In this document: positions 8,070 through 16,664 of the stretch, one piece after another
Layout: every line of letters starts with the position of its first letter
Position numbering within the stretch: the first letter of the stretch is position 1
Assembly (NCBI GenBank): GCA_004020315.1
Contig: SAQG01000008.1
Span: forward strand, 1 to 64,000
Length of the DNA stretch: 64,000 nt
Origin: Mesorhizobium sp.
GTDB lineage: Bacteria > Pseudomonadota > Alphaproteobacteria > Rhizobiales > Rhizobiaceae
Reading direction: 5' to 3'
Notes under the pieces: generated by a model
The model's input: only the letters and a program-made list of their open reading frames with translations
The model's database searches: none
Told to the model about the DNA's origin: nothing
Made by a program: the position numbers and the translations under genes

Positions 8070-10288
8070 TCATTGAACTCTTCGGACCGCCCGGATCCGG
8101 CAAGAGAACCTTTGCCCACGCGCTTGCCCGGCGACTGCGCGAGGAGGGCTACCATGCCAAGGTTGCCCTCAGTCACCGGCCTCGCAAGAGGGGATCGAGC
8201 GTCGATCTCGGAATCTTTCTGGCTATTTTCAGGATCGTATCGGCAATATTCTCAACGTTAAAAATCCTGCTTTCTCCGAGAGGCAGAATCAAGGATCTTT
8301 CAACGTCCCTTTCCATGATAAAGGTGATGCCGCCAAAAAAAAGAATATGGCGGGCCCGGCTCTGGCAGCACATATTGAAGCTTTCGCGCCGCTGGGATGA
8401 GGCGAAGCAATCCAGAGATGTAGTCATATTCGATCAGGGCTACGTCCAGGCGATTGCGTCGCTGGCAATGTTCAGTGGAACCGCAGACAAGGTCGCGCTC
8501 GCAAGGGCGCTCAGCCTCGCGCCCGCAGCTGATTTCACGCTCAGAGTTGTTGCACCACGCGCGATCGTGGAGACGCGGTTGCAGCAGCGGATGGAACATG
8601 AAGCGCCTGCGGAGCGAATTTTCGAGGCAGATTTTGACACAAACATGCGCACTTTCGGGGTGTTTCAAAGCATAAATGACATTCTCGTCGGGTCCGACCG
8701 AAAAATCATTCCGATCCACACTCTCAACGACCAGTCCTCGTTAGAAGGCATTCAGTATGTCGAGCGGAAGATAATCTCGAAAATTTTGCAGGCGGGGGGT
8801 GGACCTGCGGCCAAAGGTGACCAAGGCCGCGAGATACTCGACGGTGACCAAAGCAACGTCGACGATCGCAATGATGTGAAGACCGTACGAACTGCGGCCT
8901 CTCTTGCCGCGGCGGATGCAGTTTTGTCCCACAGCAAAGACATGCGCCGGAGCCTCGGCTACGCCAGCGTCTTCGCTCTTTTGATCTATATCGGTGGTGC
9001 GGGGTTGACCAGCTTGGCGCAGTTGTTGATTGCGCGCCTTGTCGGTTCCACCAGCTATGGCATCTATTCCTATGTCTTGGCCTGGACCTCCGTGCTTGGC
9101 TATCTTGCAACGCTTGGTTTCAATGTCTCCCTACTGCGCTTTGTGTCCGCCTACAGGGCGAACGGGCGGCTTGACCTGGCACATGGTGTAGTCAGATTTG
9201 CTCTGCAAAGATCGCTGGCGGCGGCGACACTGTTCGGCATGATCGGCGCCGCTCTGATCTTTTTCTTTTCAGATCCTTCTCATAAGGAACTTGTACTAAG
9301 CCAGCTTCTTGGCATGGCGGCAGTGCCTTTGGTCACCGCCTGTGTGTTGGGCGGAGCACTTATTCGGGCCTTCGGCGGTGGCGTCTCAGCCCTTTTGCCG
9401 GAACGCATCGTTCGCGACGGCCTGTTGTTGATGTTGCTGGGAGTAGCAGCCTTTTTCGGATCATGGACCCTCGACGCACCCTTGGTGATGCAGGCTGTGC
9501 TGGCAAGTTCAGGCATCACAGTCGGCCTGGTGTTCATCATGGCGGTAAAATTTCAGCCGCCCGGCTTGCGGCATACTCAACCCAGCGACGCGTCGCAAGA
9601 GTGGTGGGCGGCGGTTCCACCAATCATGCTCATGGCCGGGCTCGATGTTTTCATCAGTCGGGCCGGGGTTATGGTGCTGGGCTGGACGGGTCACATTCGA
9701 GACGCGGGAATCTTCGCTTTGGGACTGAATGTCGCGTTGCTTGTGAGTCTTGCCCTCGTTGCCGTATGCGTGATGTTTTCGCCAGCAGCGGCTGCCCTTC
9801 ATACGCGAGGCGATCGAAAAGGCCTGCAGCAGCTATTTTCGCGAGCCGCCATACTTTCCTCTAGCGGCGCCATAGCGATGGCCGTCCCGCTGATTGTGAT
9901 TGTTAAACCTCTCATGAACTGGTTCGGTGACGATTTCAGCACAGGAGCACCAATCGCTCGGGCACTGATACTCGGATACGTCTTTGTCGCGCTGTGCGGA
10001 CCCCAGCTGAATCTCTTGACCATGACCGGACACGAATGGGCAGCAGCAGTGGCCATGATCGTTGGCGCGGCGGCCGGCATCATAGGCTGTGCGGCAGGAA
10101 TCGAGCTTTACGGTCCACTGGGCGCCGCGATAGGCTTGGCGCTTTCATTGGTCGTTTGGAACGTGGCGATGGCGATCTATATCAGCAAACGACTGAAGAT
10201 TATGCCTGCGCTGATCTTTGCGCTAATGTCATTCAGAACAGGTGCAGTCGACGGCCGGGACCGGCAACGATATTGGTTCTTGCGCTGA
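8066..10288 (+). CDS. P-loop kinase fused to Wzx-like flippase
   Basis: This single 740-residue protein has two unrelated halves. Residues 1 to about 245 are a P-loop NTPase of the nucleotide/sugar kinase type, with GPPGSGKRT at residues 8-16 and DVVIFDQGY as a Walker B-like element. In the P-loop the residue after the lysine is Arg instead of Ser/Thr. From about residue 293 (MRRSLGYASVF) the protein is a polytopic membrane protein of the Wzx/MATE-like oligosaccharide flippase family, with about 12 segments. The flippase would move the lipid-linked repeat unit across the inner membrane. The kinase half may modify a precursor or be a degenerate regulatory domain. No stop or frameshift separates the halves; an in-frame ATG at 8942 could allow separate flippase synthesis. 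The last residues run into the decayed epimerase region. Confidence 0.82.
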   Translation: MIIELFGPPGSGKRTFAHALARRLREEGYHAKVALSHRPRKRGSSVDLGIFLAIFRIVSAIFSTLKILLSPRGRIKDLSTSLSMIKVMPPKKRIWRARLWQHILKLSRRWDEAKQSRDVVIFDQGYVQAIASLAMFSGTADKVALARALSLAPAADFTLRVVAPRAIVETRLQQRMEHEAPAERIFEADFDTNMRTFGVFQSINDILVGSDRKIIPIHTLNDQSSLEGIQYVERKIISKILQAGGGPAAKGDQGREILDGDQSNVDDRNDVKTVRTAASLAAADAVLSHSKDMRRSLGYASVFALLIYIGGAGLTSLAQLLIARLVGSTSYGIYSYVLAWTSVLGYLATLGFNVSLLRFVSAYRANGRLDLAHGVVRFALQRSLAAATLFGMIGAALIFFFSDPSHKELVLSQLLGMAAVPLVTACVLGGALIRAFGGGVSALLPERIVRDGLLLMLLGVAAFFGSWTLDAPLVMQAVLASSGITVGLVFIMAVKFQPPGLRHTQPSDASQEWWAAVPPIMLMAGLDVFISRAGVMVLGWTGHIRDAGIFALGLNVALLVSLALVAVCVMFSPAAAALHTRGDRKGLQQLFSRAAILSSSGAIAMAVPLIVIVKPLMNWFGDDFSTGAPIARALILGYVFVALCGPQLNLLTMTGHEWAAAVAMIVGAAAGIIGCAAGIELYGPLGAAIGLALSLVVWNVAMAIYISKRLKIMPALIFALMSFRTGAVDGRDRQRYWFLR

Positions 10289-10329
10289 CCTCAGATTATC
10301 CGATCTGGATTCTAAGTTCGCCACCTGGA

Positions 10330-10512
10330 CCGCGCTGAGTCCGCCAGATCCATTCGCAGCGAGGTAACCCAGCTCGAGGCGTGCAAAACGTGCTTAAGTG
10401 TTGGATTATAACAAGGCGTGAAATTGTCGACGCCCACGACCTGGATTCTGTGGCGCCAAAGTCAGCAGGCCACGCGACAACCAATGAAGCCTGCGGCACC
10501 GGTGACGAGGAT
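10330..10512 (-). pseudogene. remnant of an NAD-dependent sugar epimerase
   Basis: Reading the minus strand gives ILVTGAAGFIGCRVA (from 10512), an in-frame TGA at 10462-10464, then VVGVDNFTPCYNPTLKH in the same frame, and further on MDLADS (near 10340). These are the N-terminal Rossmann GxxGFIG fingerprint, the second-strand Asp region and the following DLAD strand of UDP-glucuronate 4-epimerase-like enzymes, in the right order and spacing. The stop codon, frame changes and missing catalytic half show a decayed 5' fragment. It is oriented against the polysaccharide genes. Confidence 0.75.
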
Positions 10513-10717
10513 CGATCCGCCCGGGCTGGTTCCACCGCGGAGCGGTCCGTCCTCGATCAAACGGTTCCATCTTCCGCGCGCGGAAGAGCAGACTGGTTTG
10601 TGTGGAACGTTTGTCCAACCGGCGGCTCCCCTCCGCTGGCGTTGAAAGCCGGCGCATCGGAGCCAGGCGTGGTTGGGCAAACCTATGTTGGGATTGGACG
10701 CCGGCGTCCGGCGCCAG

Positions 10718-10763
10718 ACCATGATCCCGAAAGTGGAAACCGGTTTTCAGGAAAGATCATGGT
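10718..10763. repeat. dispersed imperfect palindrome
   Basis: The 46-bp element is bounded by perfect inverted arms ACCATGATC (10718-10726) and GATCATGGT (10755-10763) around a core with AAACCGGTTTT. From memory, very similar short palindromes occur in many intergenic regions of Mesorhizobium and related genomes. Only one copy is present here, so the repeat nature rests on that recollection. Confidence 0.55.
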
Positions 10764-10780
10764 AAAATAATAAGTTAGAG

Positions 10781-10807
10781 CTCCATCCCGATTCCATCGG
10801 GATGGAG
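10781..10807 (-). terminator. intrinsic terminator of the luxR-type gene
   Basis: A perfect 12-bp stem (CTCCATCCCGAT / ATCGGGATGGAG) with a 3-base loop lies 20 bases beyond the stop of the minus-strand regulator. On the minus strand it is followed by a T-rich stretch (CTAACTTATTATTTTA), as expected for Rho-independent termination. It may also stop readthrough from the plus-strand exopolysaccharide operon. Confidence 0.75.
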
Positions 10808-10826
10808 TGGGGCTCCAGGCCGGCCC

Positions 10827-11537
10827 TTATGGCAAGACCGAAATGCGCCCCAGAAGAGCCACCAATTCCGCCTGACGTCTCGTTTCGGTCTTGGCGAATA
10901 GCGAGGCAAGCTGAGAGCGGATCGTGGTGCGGCTGAGGCGCCAACTGCGTGCGATCTCCAACGGCGCATCGCCCTGGGCCAAGCGCAGCGCAAGGTGGGT
11001 TTCCGCGCTCGTTAAGCCGAACATCCTTTGCAGTGTCTGAGGATTTGGCCCCGACCTGTTGTCACGATCCAGCAGTGCCACAATGCTCGTTCCGTCAGGA
11101 GCAACAAGGCCGTTCTCTTTCAGTATCACCGGCCTGTCGCCTCTGCTGCGGATCACCACCCAAGACAGTGAACCCGGCAGGAAATGGGCCGGAACGTTTG
11201 CGATAAGCCGCCTTAGAGCTATCGAAAGCGCACTGGCTGTATCAGCTGCTTCCCCCTGGCGCTCCAGCGTGGTTTGAGCGGCTGCGTTCCATTCGACTAC
11301 TTTTCTGTCGCGGTTCAGTACGAGATAACCACAGCCGATACGATCAAGCATGCCGGTGACGGATTCCAGGCTGCGTCTCTTTGGTTCGTCGCCCCCTGCG
11401 TCCAACCGATCTGTTGCACGAACTGAAGGATAAGCATATGAGGGCCGCGTCATCGGCCCGTCGGGGTTATACTTGGCTCCTATTGTAATATATCGGTTGC
11501 CCGCAACGGCATCGCTGTGTCTATCGATCAGAGTCAT
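10827..11537 (-). CDS. LuxR-family transcriptional regulator
   Basis: This 236-residue protein has a C-terminal LuxR helix-turn-helix (about residues 170-230, containing LTSAETHLALRLAQG and LSRTTIRSQLASLFAKT). The N-terminal half is a probable PAS-like sensory fold (residues 60-110, VLNRDRKVVEWNAAA). There is no response-regulator receiver and no recognisable autoinducer-binding domain, so the signal is unknown. The start at 11537 has GGGGAGG directly upstream; a longer frame to 11561 lacks this. The gene is divergent from the histidine kinase gene and shares a 250-bp control region with it. Its position between two polysaccharide blocks suggests it regulates them. Confidence 0.8.
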   Translation of the reverse strand: MTLIDRHSDAVAGNRYITIGAKYNPDGPMTRPSYAYPSVRATDRLDAGGDEPKRRSLESVTGMLDRIGCGYLVLNRDRKVVEWNAAAQTTLERQGEAADTASALSIALRRLIANVPAHFLPGSLSWVVIRSRGDRPVILKENGLVAPDGTSIVALLDRDNRSGPNPQTLQRMFGLTSAETHLALRLAQGDAPLEIARSWRLSRTTIRSQLASLFAKTETRRQAELVALLGRISVLP

Positions 11538-11733
11538 TTTTGAACCTCCCCAAAGTTTCACAGCCCGAAATAAGTTGTTCGGGATTTACAAACAGTCTTG
11601 TATGCATAGGGCTCGCAAAAAACAGGCCCTATTACGTTGAAACTTGATATATTCTGAGGAGTTATGACCAAGTCATGCTCCCCCCGTCTGATAAAATGCG
11701 CGCTGTGATAGTGGTATGGCAATCCGGCAGTCG

Positions 11734-11787
11734 GACTAGGTTGTACGTTTTTTGCTCTAGTCTCGACGGCCTAGTCAAAAGGTTGTA
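11734..11787. promoter_or_regulatory. repeat-rich region before the HWE kinase gene
   Basis: GACTAGG at 11734-11740 and CCTAGTC at 11770-11776 form an inverted pair. GGTTGTA occurs at 11739-11745 and again at 11781-11787, exactly 42 bp apart (about four helical turns). The second copy lies a few bases before the kinase start. This could be binding sites for the LuxR-type protein or the nearby NarL-type response regulator. No strong ribosome site is seen for the kinase. Confidence 0.3.
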
Positions 11788-11791
11788 GTCT

Positions 11792-13540
11792 ATGTCTATG
11801 AACTCGCAGTCGCGCAGGTCGGATTCGAACCCATCAGGCAGACTGCTAACTCACATTGCCTCCGCATTGGTGCTGGCTGCTACACTGATATTTGAAACAA
11901 AGGCGTCAGTATACATTGGGGAAGGTTCGAGTTTTCTGGAGTTTATTCCAGCTATTATTATCATTTCCTACCTTGAAGACCGTGGGCCTGCGCTTGCGGC
12001 GACAATCCTGATGGTGGCTGCCGGCCTATGGGCACGAAGTACCGCGCATGCTCAGATCTCCGGCGAAGATTGGGCGCGCGCCATTCTGCTTCTGGTTTCG
12101 GGCGGCGTGATTGCCATGACGTTCCATCGGCTGCGGCAGGACTTGCGTGAGCTGCTGGAGGTAGCAGAAGCCAGACTCGCTGCCGTCGAAGCAACCGAAA
12201 GCCGCTACCGTTGGGCTTTCGAACGCGCCGCCATGGGGTTCGCAAACACCAACGAGAAAGGTGAGCTGCTGCAATCCAACAGACGTCTCAGTGAGATGAC
12301 AGGCTACGAGGAGGAGGAGCTTGCCCAACTACGGCTCGAGACACTCGTTCATCCGGACGACCGTGGTGCCTTGGCGCAATTGCTGGCGGGTTTGGGTAAC
12401 GACTCTGCTTCGTTCGCTTCGGAGGTGCGTCTGTTAAGAAAGAATGGTTCGGCATTCTGGGCGCGGCTAACGCTGTCTTCGTCCGTGCCCGACGGGGTTC
12501 TCTCAGAGAGCATCTTCGTGGTGGTCGACGATATCTCGGAACGACGAGCCGTACACGAAGCGCTTCGGGCTCAGAAGGAGTGGCTGGATCTCGCTTTGTC
12601 TGCTGGACGCCTGGCCACGTGGCGGATCGACCTTAAAGACGGGATCGTCACCGGCTCGGGCACGTTCTGGGACATTCTCGGCCTGCCCCCAGCCGCTAGC
12701 CGCCGTTTGGAGGAACTATCAGCCGTCATTCATCCGGCGGACTGGCCAAAGCTGGGAGCAGCGAGAAAGCTCGCATCGATTACGAACTACGACGTCGAGA
12801 TTCGTGTCCGACGGCCGGACGGACATATCCGCTGGGTTGCCCTGCGCGGAAGGGAAGAGAAATACGATGATCGTCTACAGCGGCTCGGCGTGGCCGCCGA
12901 CCTGACCGAGCGACGGCAAACCACGCTGTTGCGCGCCGCGGCAAAGAAGCGGGAGCGCATTATGCTCGAACAACGCCACAGATTCATCAACTTATTCCCT
13001 GTGATCACGGCGCTGGTGAACATGATCGATGTTCCCGAAAACAATGTCGCCAGATACAAGGAGACGCTCATCGACCGGATTCGTTCGCTCGAGGCGACAC
13101 ATCTGCTCCTTTCAGGCAACAGCAGCGGGTCGGGGATGCTTCACGATCTCGTTGTTCAGGAGTTGCAACCGTATATGGGGACACGCGACATATCGGTCAG
13201 CGGTCCCTCCGTTGCGATGTCGGGAGGCGCCGCCGAGAGCTTTGCGATGATTGTTCACGAGCTTGCGACCAATTCTTTGAAACATGGAGCGCTTGGCGAT
13301 TCAAAGGGCCGGATCGAGGTAAATTGGACATTCGCGTCTGAAGACGCAGGCAGTGACATCGTGTTCGAGTGGGTGGAATCAGGGCGGCGGCGGACTTCAA
13401 AAGTTGTCCGCCATGGTTTCGGTTCCATGATAATCGGAGTGGATGGGGCGCCGCTTGTCGGTTACTCGCCCAAGCTGGAAATGTCAGATCACGGGCTGCG
13501 ATATTCGCTGCGGCTGTCGCGCAAGGAAATCGGCCCTTAA
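11792..13540 (+). CDS. membrane PAS-PAS HWE-type histidine kinase
   Basis: This 582-residue sensor kinase has about four N-terminal membrane segments (residues 15-115, like DUF4118/MASE-type sensor regions), two PAS domains (about 135-255 and 265-385) and a C-terminal HWE/HisKA_2-type catalytic region. His396 in EQRHRFINL is the likely phosphoacceptor. The N-box is HELATNSLKHGAL, and FEWVESG carries the W-x-E signature of the HWE subfamily. HWE kinases often feed single-domain or general-stress regulators. The neighbouring convergent NarL-type response regulator is the obvious partner, but that is inference. The start at 11792 has a second ATG at 11798 as an alternative. Confidence 0.87.
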   Translation: MSMNSQSRRSDSNPSGRLLTHIASALVLAATLIFETKASVYIGEGSSFLEFIPAIIIISYLEDRGPALAATILMVAAGLWARSTAHAQISGEDWARAILLLVSGGVIAMTFHRLRQDLRELLEVAEARLAAVEATESRYRWAFERAAMGFANTNEKGELLQSNRRLSEMTGYEEEELAQLRLETLVHPDDRGALAQLLAGLGNDSASFASEVRLLRKNGSAFWARLTLSSSVPDGVLSESIFVVVDDISERRAVHEALRAQKEWLDLALSAGRLATWRIDLKDGIVTGSGTFWDILGLPPAASRRLEELSAVIHPADWPKLGAARKLASITNYDVEIRVRRPDGHIRWVALRGREEKYDDRLQRLGVAADLTERRQTTLLRAAAKKRERIMLEQRHRFINLFPVITALVNMIDVPENNVARYKETLIDRIRSLEATHLLLSGNSSGSGMLHDLVVQELQPYMGTRDISVSGPSVAMSGGAAESFAMIVHELATNSLKHGALGDSKGRIEVNWTFASEDAGSDIVFEWVESGRRRTSKVVRHGFGSMIIGVDGAPLVGYSPKLEMSDHGLRYSLRLSRKEIGP

Positions 13541-13550
13541 CGTTCCGTTG

Positions 13551-13568
13551 CGCGTCCAAAAGGACGCG
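13551..13568. terminator. bidirectional terminator hairpin
   Basis: CGCGTCC-AAAA-GGACGCG is a perfect 7-bp stem with a 4-base loop. It fills the 33-bp gap between the convergent histidine kinase and response regulator genes. There is no long T-run on either side. Confidence 0.55.
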
Positions 13569-13573
13569 GCGCT

Positions 13574-14248
13574 CTAATTGATATCCCTCGTTAGCCAAGT
13601 CTTCAGCATAACGGCAGCCTCTGTCCGATTCCGCACTCCAAGCTCACGCAGAACCGCAGCGGCATGGATTTTCGTCGTCGCTTCGGCGATTTCCAGATCG
13701 CGCGCTATTTCCTTATTCGAATACCCCTCCGCCATCAGCTTGAGGACCTCCTTTTGCCTTGAGGTCAGCCTGCCAAGATTGCCAGTGGTGGTACGTCGGT
13801 GTGGGATATGCTCGGAAGGAGCAGGCACGTGAGTTGCTTGCGCGGCACCGGGGCGCGACAGAAGGGCAGGGACGTAGATGCGGCCCGAGAGGATTTCGTT
13901 GACGGCCATAACGACCTCCTCGTCTCTTTGCGACTTTACGATATAGCCGTGAAGTCCGATCGACAGAGCCGTGAGTATCTCCGAGCGTGAATCGTTCCCG
14001 GAAACGATCGCAAATCGTGTATCCGGATAAGCCGACAGAATGCCGCTGAGCACTTCCTGATTGAACAATCCCGGCATGTTCAGGTCCAGGATCGCAAGAT
14101 CAACGGACGCCTGTTCCGCCAACAGACTGAGCACGGCATCGAAACACGACGCCTCAAATATCTCTACACCTGGAATGCCTGCGGTCAGTGCCAATCGCAA
14201 GCCACGACGATACAGGCCGTGATCGTCGGCGATGACGATTCGATACAT
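13574..14248 (-). CDS. NarL/FixJ-family response regulator
   Basis: This 224-residue response regulator has a receiver domain with the acidic pair at residues 8-9, Asp55 as phosphorylation site (LAILDLNMPG), and a conserved switch Ser and Lys (VKS near residue 105). The output is a LuxR-type helix-turn-helix at about residues 155-215 (LTSRQKEVLKLMAEGYSNKE). It is convergent with the HWE kinase gene, 33 bp away, and these two probably form one signalling unit. A short Pro/His-rich linker joins the domains. Confidence 0.88.
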   Translation of the reverse strand: MYRIVIADDHGLYRRGLRLALTAGIPGVEIFEASCFDAVLSLLAEQASVDLAILDLNMPGLFNQEVLSGILSAYPDTRFAIVSGNDSRSEILTALSIGLHGYIVKSQRDEEVVMAVNEILSGRIYVPALLSRPGAAQATHVPAPSEHIPHRRTTTGNLGRLTSRQKEVLKLMAEGYSNKEIARDLEIAEATTKIHAAAVLRELGVRNRTEAAVMLKTWLTRDIN

Positions 14249-14757
14249 TGAACTACCCCAACGAATCCTGGAATAATTGAACGGTGATGGCCTTAAAGTT
14301 GTGGCCGACCACTCGTCGATTTATCCAGTCAACACCCGCGATGCCCCAACATCGCAAGCGTCAGGTTGCTAATATAATCCTAAATAACGGGAAACGCTCC
14401 TCTTATTTTTGGACCCCGCGAACGGATCCGCTGACCTGTCGAATATCCGTTCTCAACCTCCAAAACTCGTGTCCCAACAACTCGCTTCGATGCCGGTAAA
14501 AGCGCGTTCCGAGCCTGCCTTTGCGACAGGAGCCAGCCTTCGTCGATCAGCACGGCTATTGAATACCAGAATGTCTGAATCGCTACCATTCGAATGCACG
14601 ACGACATCCCCCCCGACGGCCACATACCATCTAGCTGCAATGTCCGGATCAGGGCCGGCGGGAAACCTCACCGGTCTTTAAGATAACAAGAACGCGGCTT
14701 TCCGGATGCTGCGGCCGTAATGATGGCGTTCAGGTCGAGTAAACATGGGAGGACCAG
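14249..14757. other. intergenic region upstream of the second polysaccharide block
   Basis: No gene is recognised in these 509 bp. A perfect TATAAT hexamer at 14373-14378 lies in an AT-rich patch and could be the -10 box of a plus-strand promoter for the nucleotidyltransferase operon, but no matching -35 is present at 16-18 bp. The stretch just before 14758 ends with a GGGAGG ribosome site. Confidence 0.4.
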
Positions 14758-15480
14758 ATGAAAGCAGTGATTCAATGTGGTGGAATGGGGACGCGCCTTC
14801 GCCCCTTCACATCGGTCTTGCCGAAACCGCTCATGCCGATCGGTGCCCGACCGGTTCTTGAGATGCTTCTGAAATGGCTGCGACGCAATGGCATCCAAGA
14901 GGTCTACATCACAACCGGGTATCTCGGCCACTTGATCCGCACCGTGTGCGGAGATGGCTCGCAGTGGAACCTGAAAATTCGGTACACGCAAGAAATGGAG
15001 CCGCTCGGCACCATCGGACCGCTCTCCTTGATCAGAGATGAGCTGACAGAACCATTCATAGTCCTCAACGGCGATGTCCTTACCGATCTAAGCCTCAGTC
15101 GATTTGTGGCAGCGCACCGCAAGCACACCGATCCGGTGACGATCGCCACAGCCTGCCGCCTGATCAAGATGGACTTCGGCGTCATAGACGAAGTCGACAA
15201 CACCGTGCAGATCTTCCGCGAGAAGCCGACGCTTTCGCACCTGGTCAGCATGGGAATCTATTGCATGAACCCAGACGTTCTGCAGTTTATTCCTTCGGGC
15301 ATACCCTTCGGGTTCGACGACCTGATGCTGCAGATGATGCAGAACGGTACAACCGTCCACGTGTACAAGCATGATGGTCTCTGGCTCGATATCGGGCGCG
15401 TCGATGATTTCCAGAACGCGCAAGCCATTTCCTGGGAAGACCAGTCGGCCTCGATCGAGGTCACTGCTACGGCCGCGTGA
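14758..15480 (+). CDS. sugar-1-phosphate nucleotidyltransferase
   Basis: This cytoplasmic enzyme of 240 residues makes an NDP-sugar from a sugar-1-phosphate and NTP. The N-terminal signature CGGMGTRLRPFT with LPKPLMPIGARP is the nucleotide- and phosphate-binding loop of the GlmU/RmlA/mannose-1-P guanylyltransferase superfamily. VLNGDVLTD provides the metal-binding Asp. At 240 residues it is a bare catalytic domain, without the left-handed beta-helix. The start follows GGGAGG at a normal distance. The gene leads an operon with a sugar aminotransferase, an initiating transferase and an epimerase, so it probably supplies the activated precursor for an amino sugar. Confidence 0.87.
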   Translation: MKAVIQCGGMGTRLRPFTSVLPKPLMPIGARPVLEMLLKWLRRNGIQEVYITTGYLGHLIRTVCGDGSQWNLKIRYTQEMEPLGTIGPLSLIRDELTEPFIVLNGDVLTDLSLSRFVAAHRKHTDPVTIATACRLIKMDFGVIDEVDNTVQIFREKPTLSHLVSMGIYCMNPDVLQFIPSGIPFGFDDLMLQMMQNGTTVHVYKHDGLWLDIGRVDDFQNAQAISWEDQSASIEVTATAA

Positions 15481-15527
15481 CGAGATCACGAGGCCGATCC
15501 CGCAGTCTAACAGTCTAGGAGGTTGTG

Positions 15528-16664
15528 ATGCTCTTGGTCAGTGCCCCTATTTTGGGTGTGCCGGAGAAGGCAGCTTTGTCCAAGGTCATCGATAGCGGCT
15601 GGCTGACCATGGGAGAGCAGGTGAGGGCCTTTGAAGAGGCTTTTGCCAACATGCATGGTGCGGAGGATTGCGTCGCGGTCAGTTCTTGCACTGCGGCGCT
15701 TCATCTCATTCTACATGCACTCGGTATAGGACCAGGCGACGAAGTGCTGGTCCCGTCGATGACCTTCGTGGCGACCGCAAACGCGGTTCTCTACGTCGGT
15801 GCCACTCCGGTCTTTGTCGACATCGAGTCGGCCGACGTGCCGCTGATGTCGATCGTGGAAGCTGAAGCGCGATGCACCGCGCGCACCAAGGCGATCATTC
15901 TCGTACATTTCGCCGGCTATCTCGCCAATCGGGAAGAATGGCAGAAGTTCGCCCGTGCCCGAGGACTGCAGATCATCGAAGATGCAGCGCATGCGCCCGG
16001 CCTGAAGGAGGTAGGTACATTTGGTGCCGCGGCCGCCTTCAGCTTCTATGGCAACAAGAACATGACCACGGCGGAAGGTGGGGCCGTGATTGCCCGAGAT
16101 ACCAAGCTGCTTGAGATAATCCGCCAGGCCCGTGGGCACGGCATGACCACGGGGACACATCAGAGGCTGAACAGTCGCACGCCGCAGTACGATGTCACCA
16201 TGCTCGGATTCAACTATCGCATGGATGAAATGCGCGCTGCAATCGGACTGGTCCAGCTGCAGAATTTGCAGGAGTGGAACGAGATCAGGCGTATCCTGGT
16301 CATGCTATATCGACGTCTCATCGCAAAACATTGCCCGGCCGTGACAGTTCCGTTCCACGAGCCGCGGACGTCCGCCCATCATATCATGCCTGTCCTTTTG
16401 CCGCGTTACGCTAACAGGCAAGACGTCATCGATGAATTGCGCCGGCAAGGAATACAAACCACCATCCACTATCCGCCGGTGCACCAGATGACGCTCTATC
16501 GCGAGCTTTTCCCCGGCATTCATTTGCCGCGGACAGAGGACTTTGCCCAGCGTGAGCTCACGGTGCCACTGCATCCCCAGATCACTGCGCCTCTGGTCGA
16601 ATCAGTGGCGGCCGCTCTTGCCGCTGCGGTCCACAGTTGCGCCCAAGCAGGAACAGCCGCATGA
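15528..16664 (+). CDS. DegT/DnrJ/EryC1 sugar aminotransferase
   Basis: This PLP-dependent aminotransferase of 378 residues works on a keto-sugar nucleotide. The family pattern is complete: SSCTAALHLILHALGIGPGDEV, split by cofactor-binding positions, then EDAAHAPG, and FYGNKNMTTAEGG with the PLP lysine near residue 180. It ends with the typical HHIMPVLL and IHYPPVHQ elements. The start at 15528 lies 5 bases after AGGAGG; an in-frame GTG at 15525 is too close to the site. The stop overlaps the next start (ATGA at 16661). Together with the SDR enzyme at 17447 it could make a 4-amino-4,6-dideoxy sugar; this is inference. Confidence 0.9.
   Translation: MLLVSAPILGVPEKAALSKVIDSGWLTMGEQVRAFEEAFANMHGAEDCVAVSSCTAALHLILHALGIGPGDEVLVPSMTFVATANAVLYVGATPVFVDIESADVPLMSIVEAEARCTARTKAIILVHFAGYLANREEWQKFARARGLQIIEDAAHAPGLKEVGTFGAAAAFSFYGNKNMTTAEGGAVIARDTKLLEIIRQARGHGMTTGTHQRLNSRTPQYDVTMLGFNYRMDEMRAAIGLVQLQNLQEWNEIRRILVMLYRRLIAKHCPAVTVPFHEPRTSAHHIMPVLLPRYANRQDVIDELRRQGIQTTIHYPPVHQMTLYRELFPGIHLPRTEDFAQRELTVPLHPQITAPLVESVAAALAAAVHSCAQAGTAA

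Noticed and set aside
8942..10288. Flippase as a separate gene starting at ATG 8942
   Set aside because: The frame is continuous with the kinase domain and no strong ribosome site is seen before 8942; kept only as a remark.
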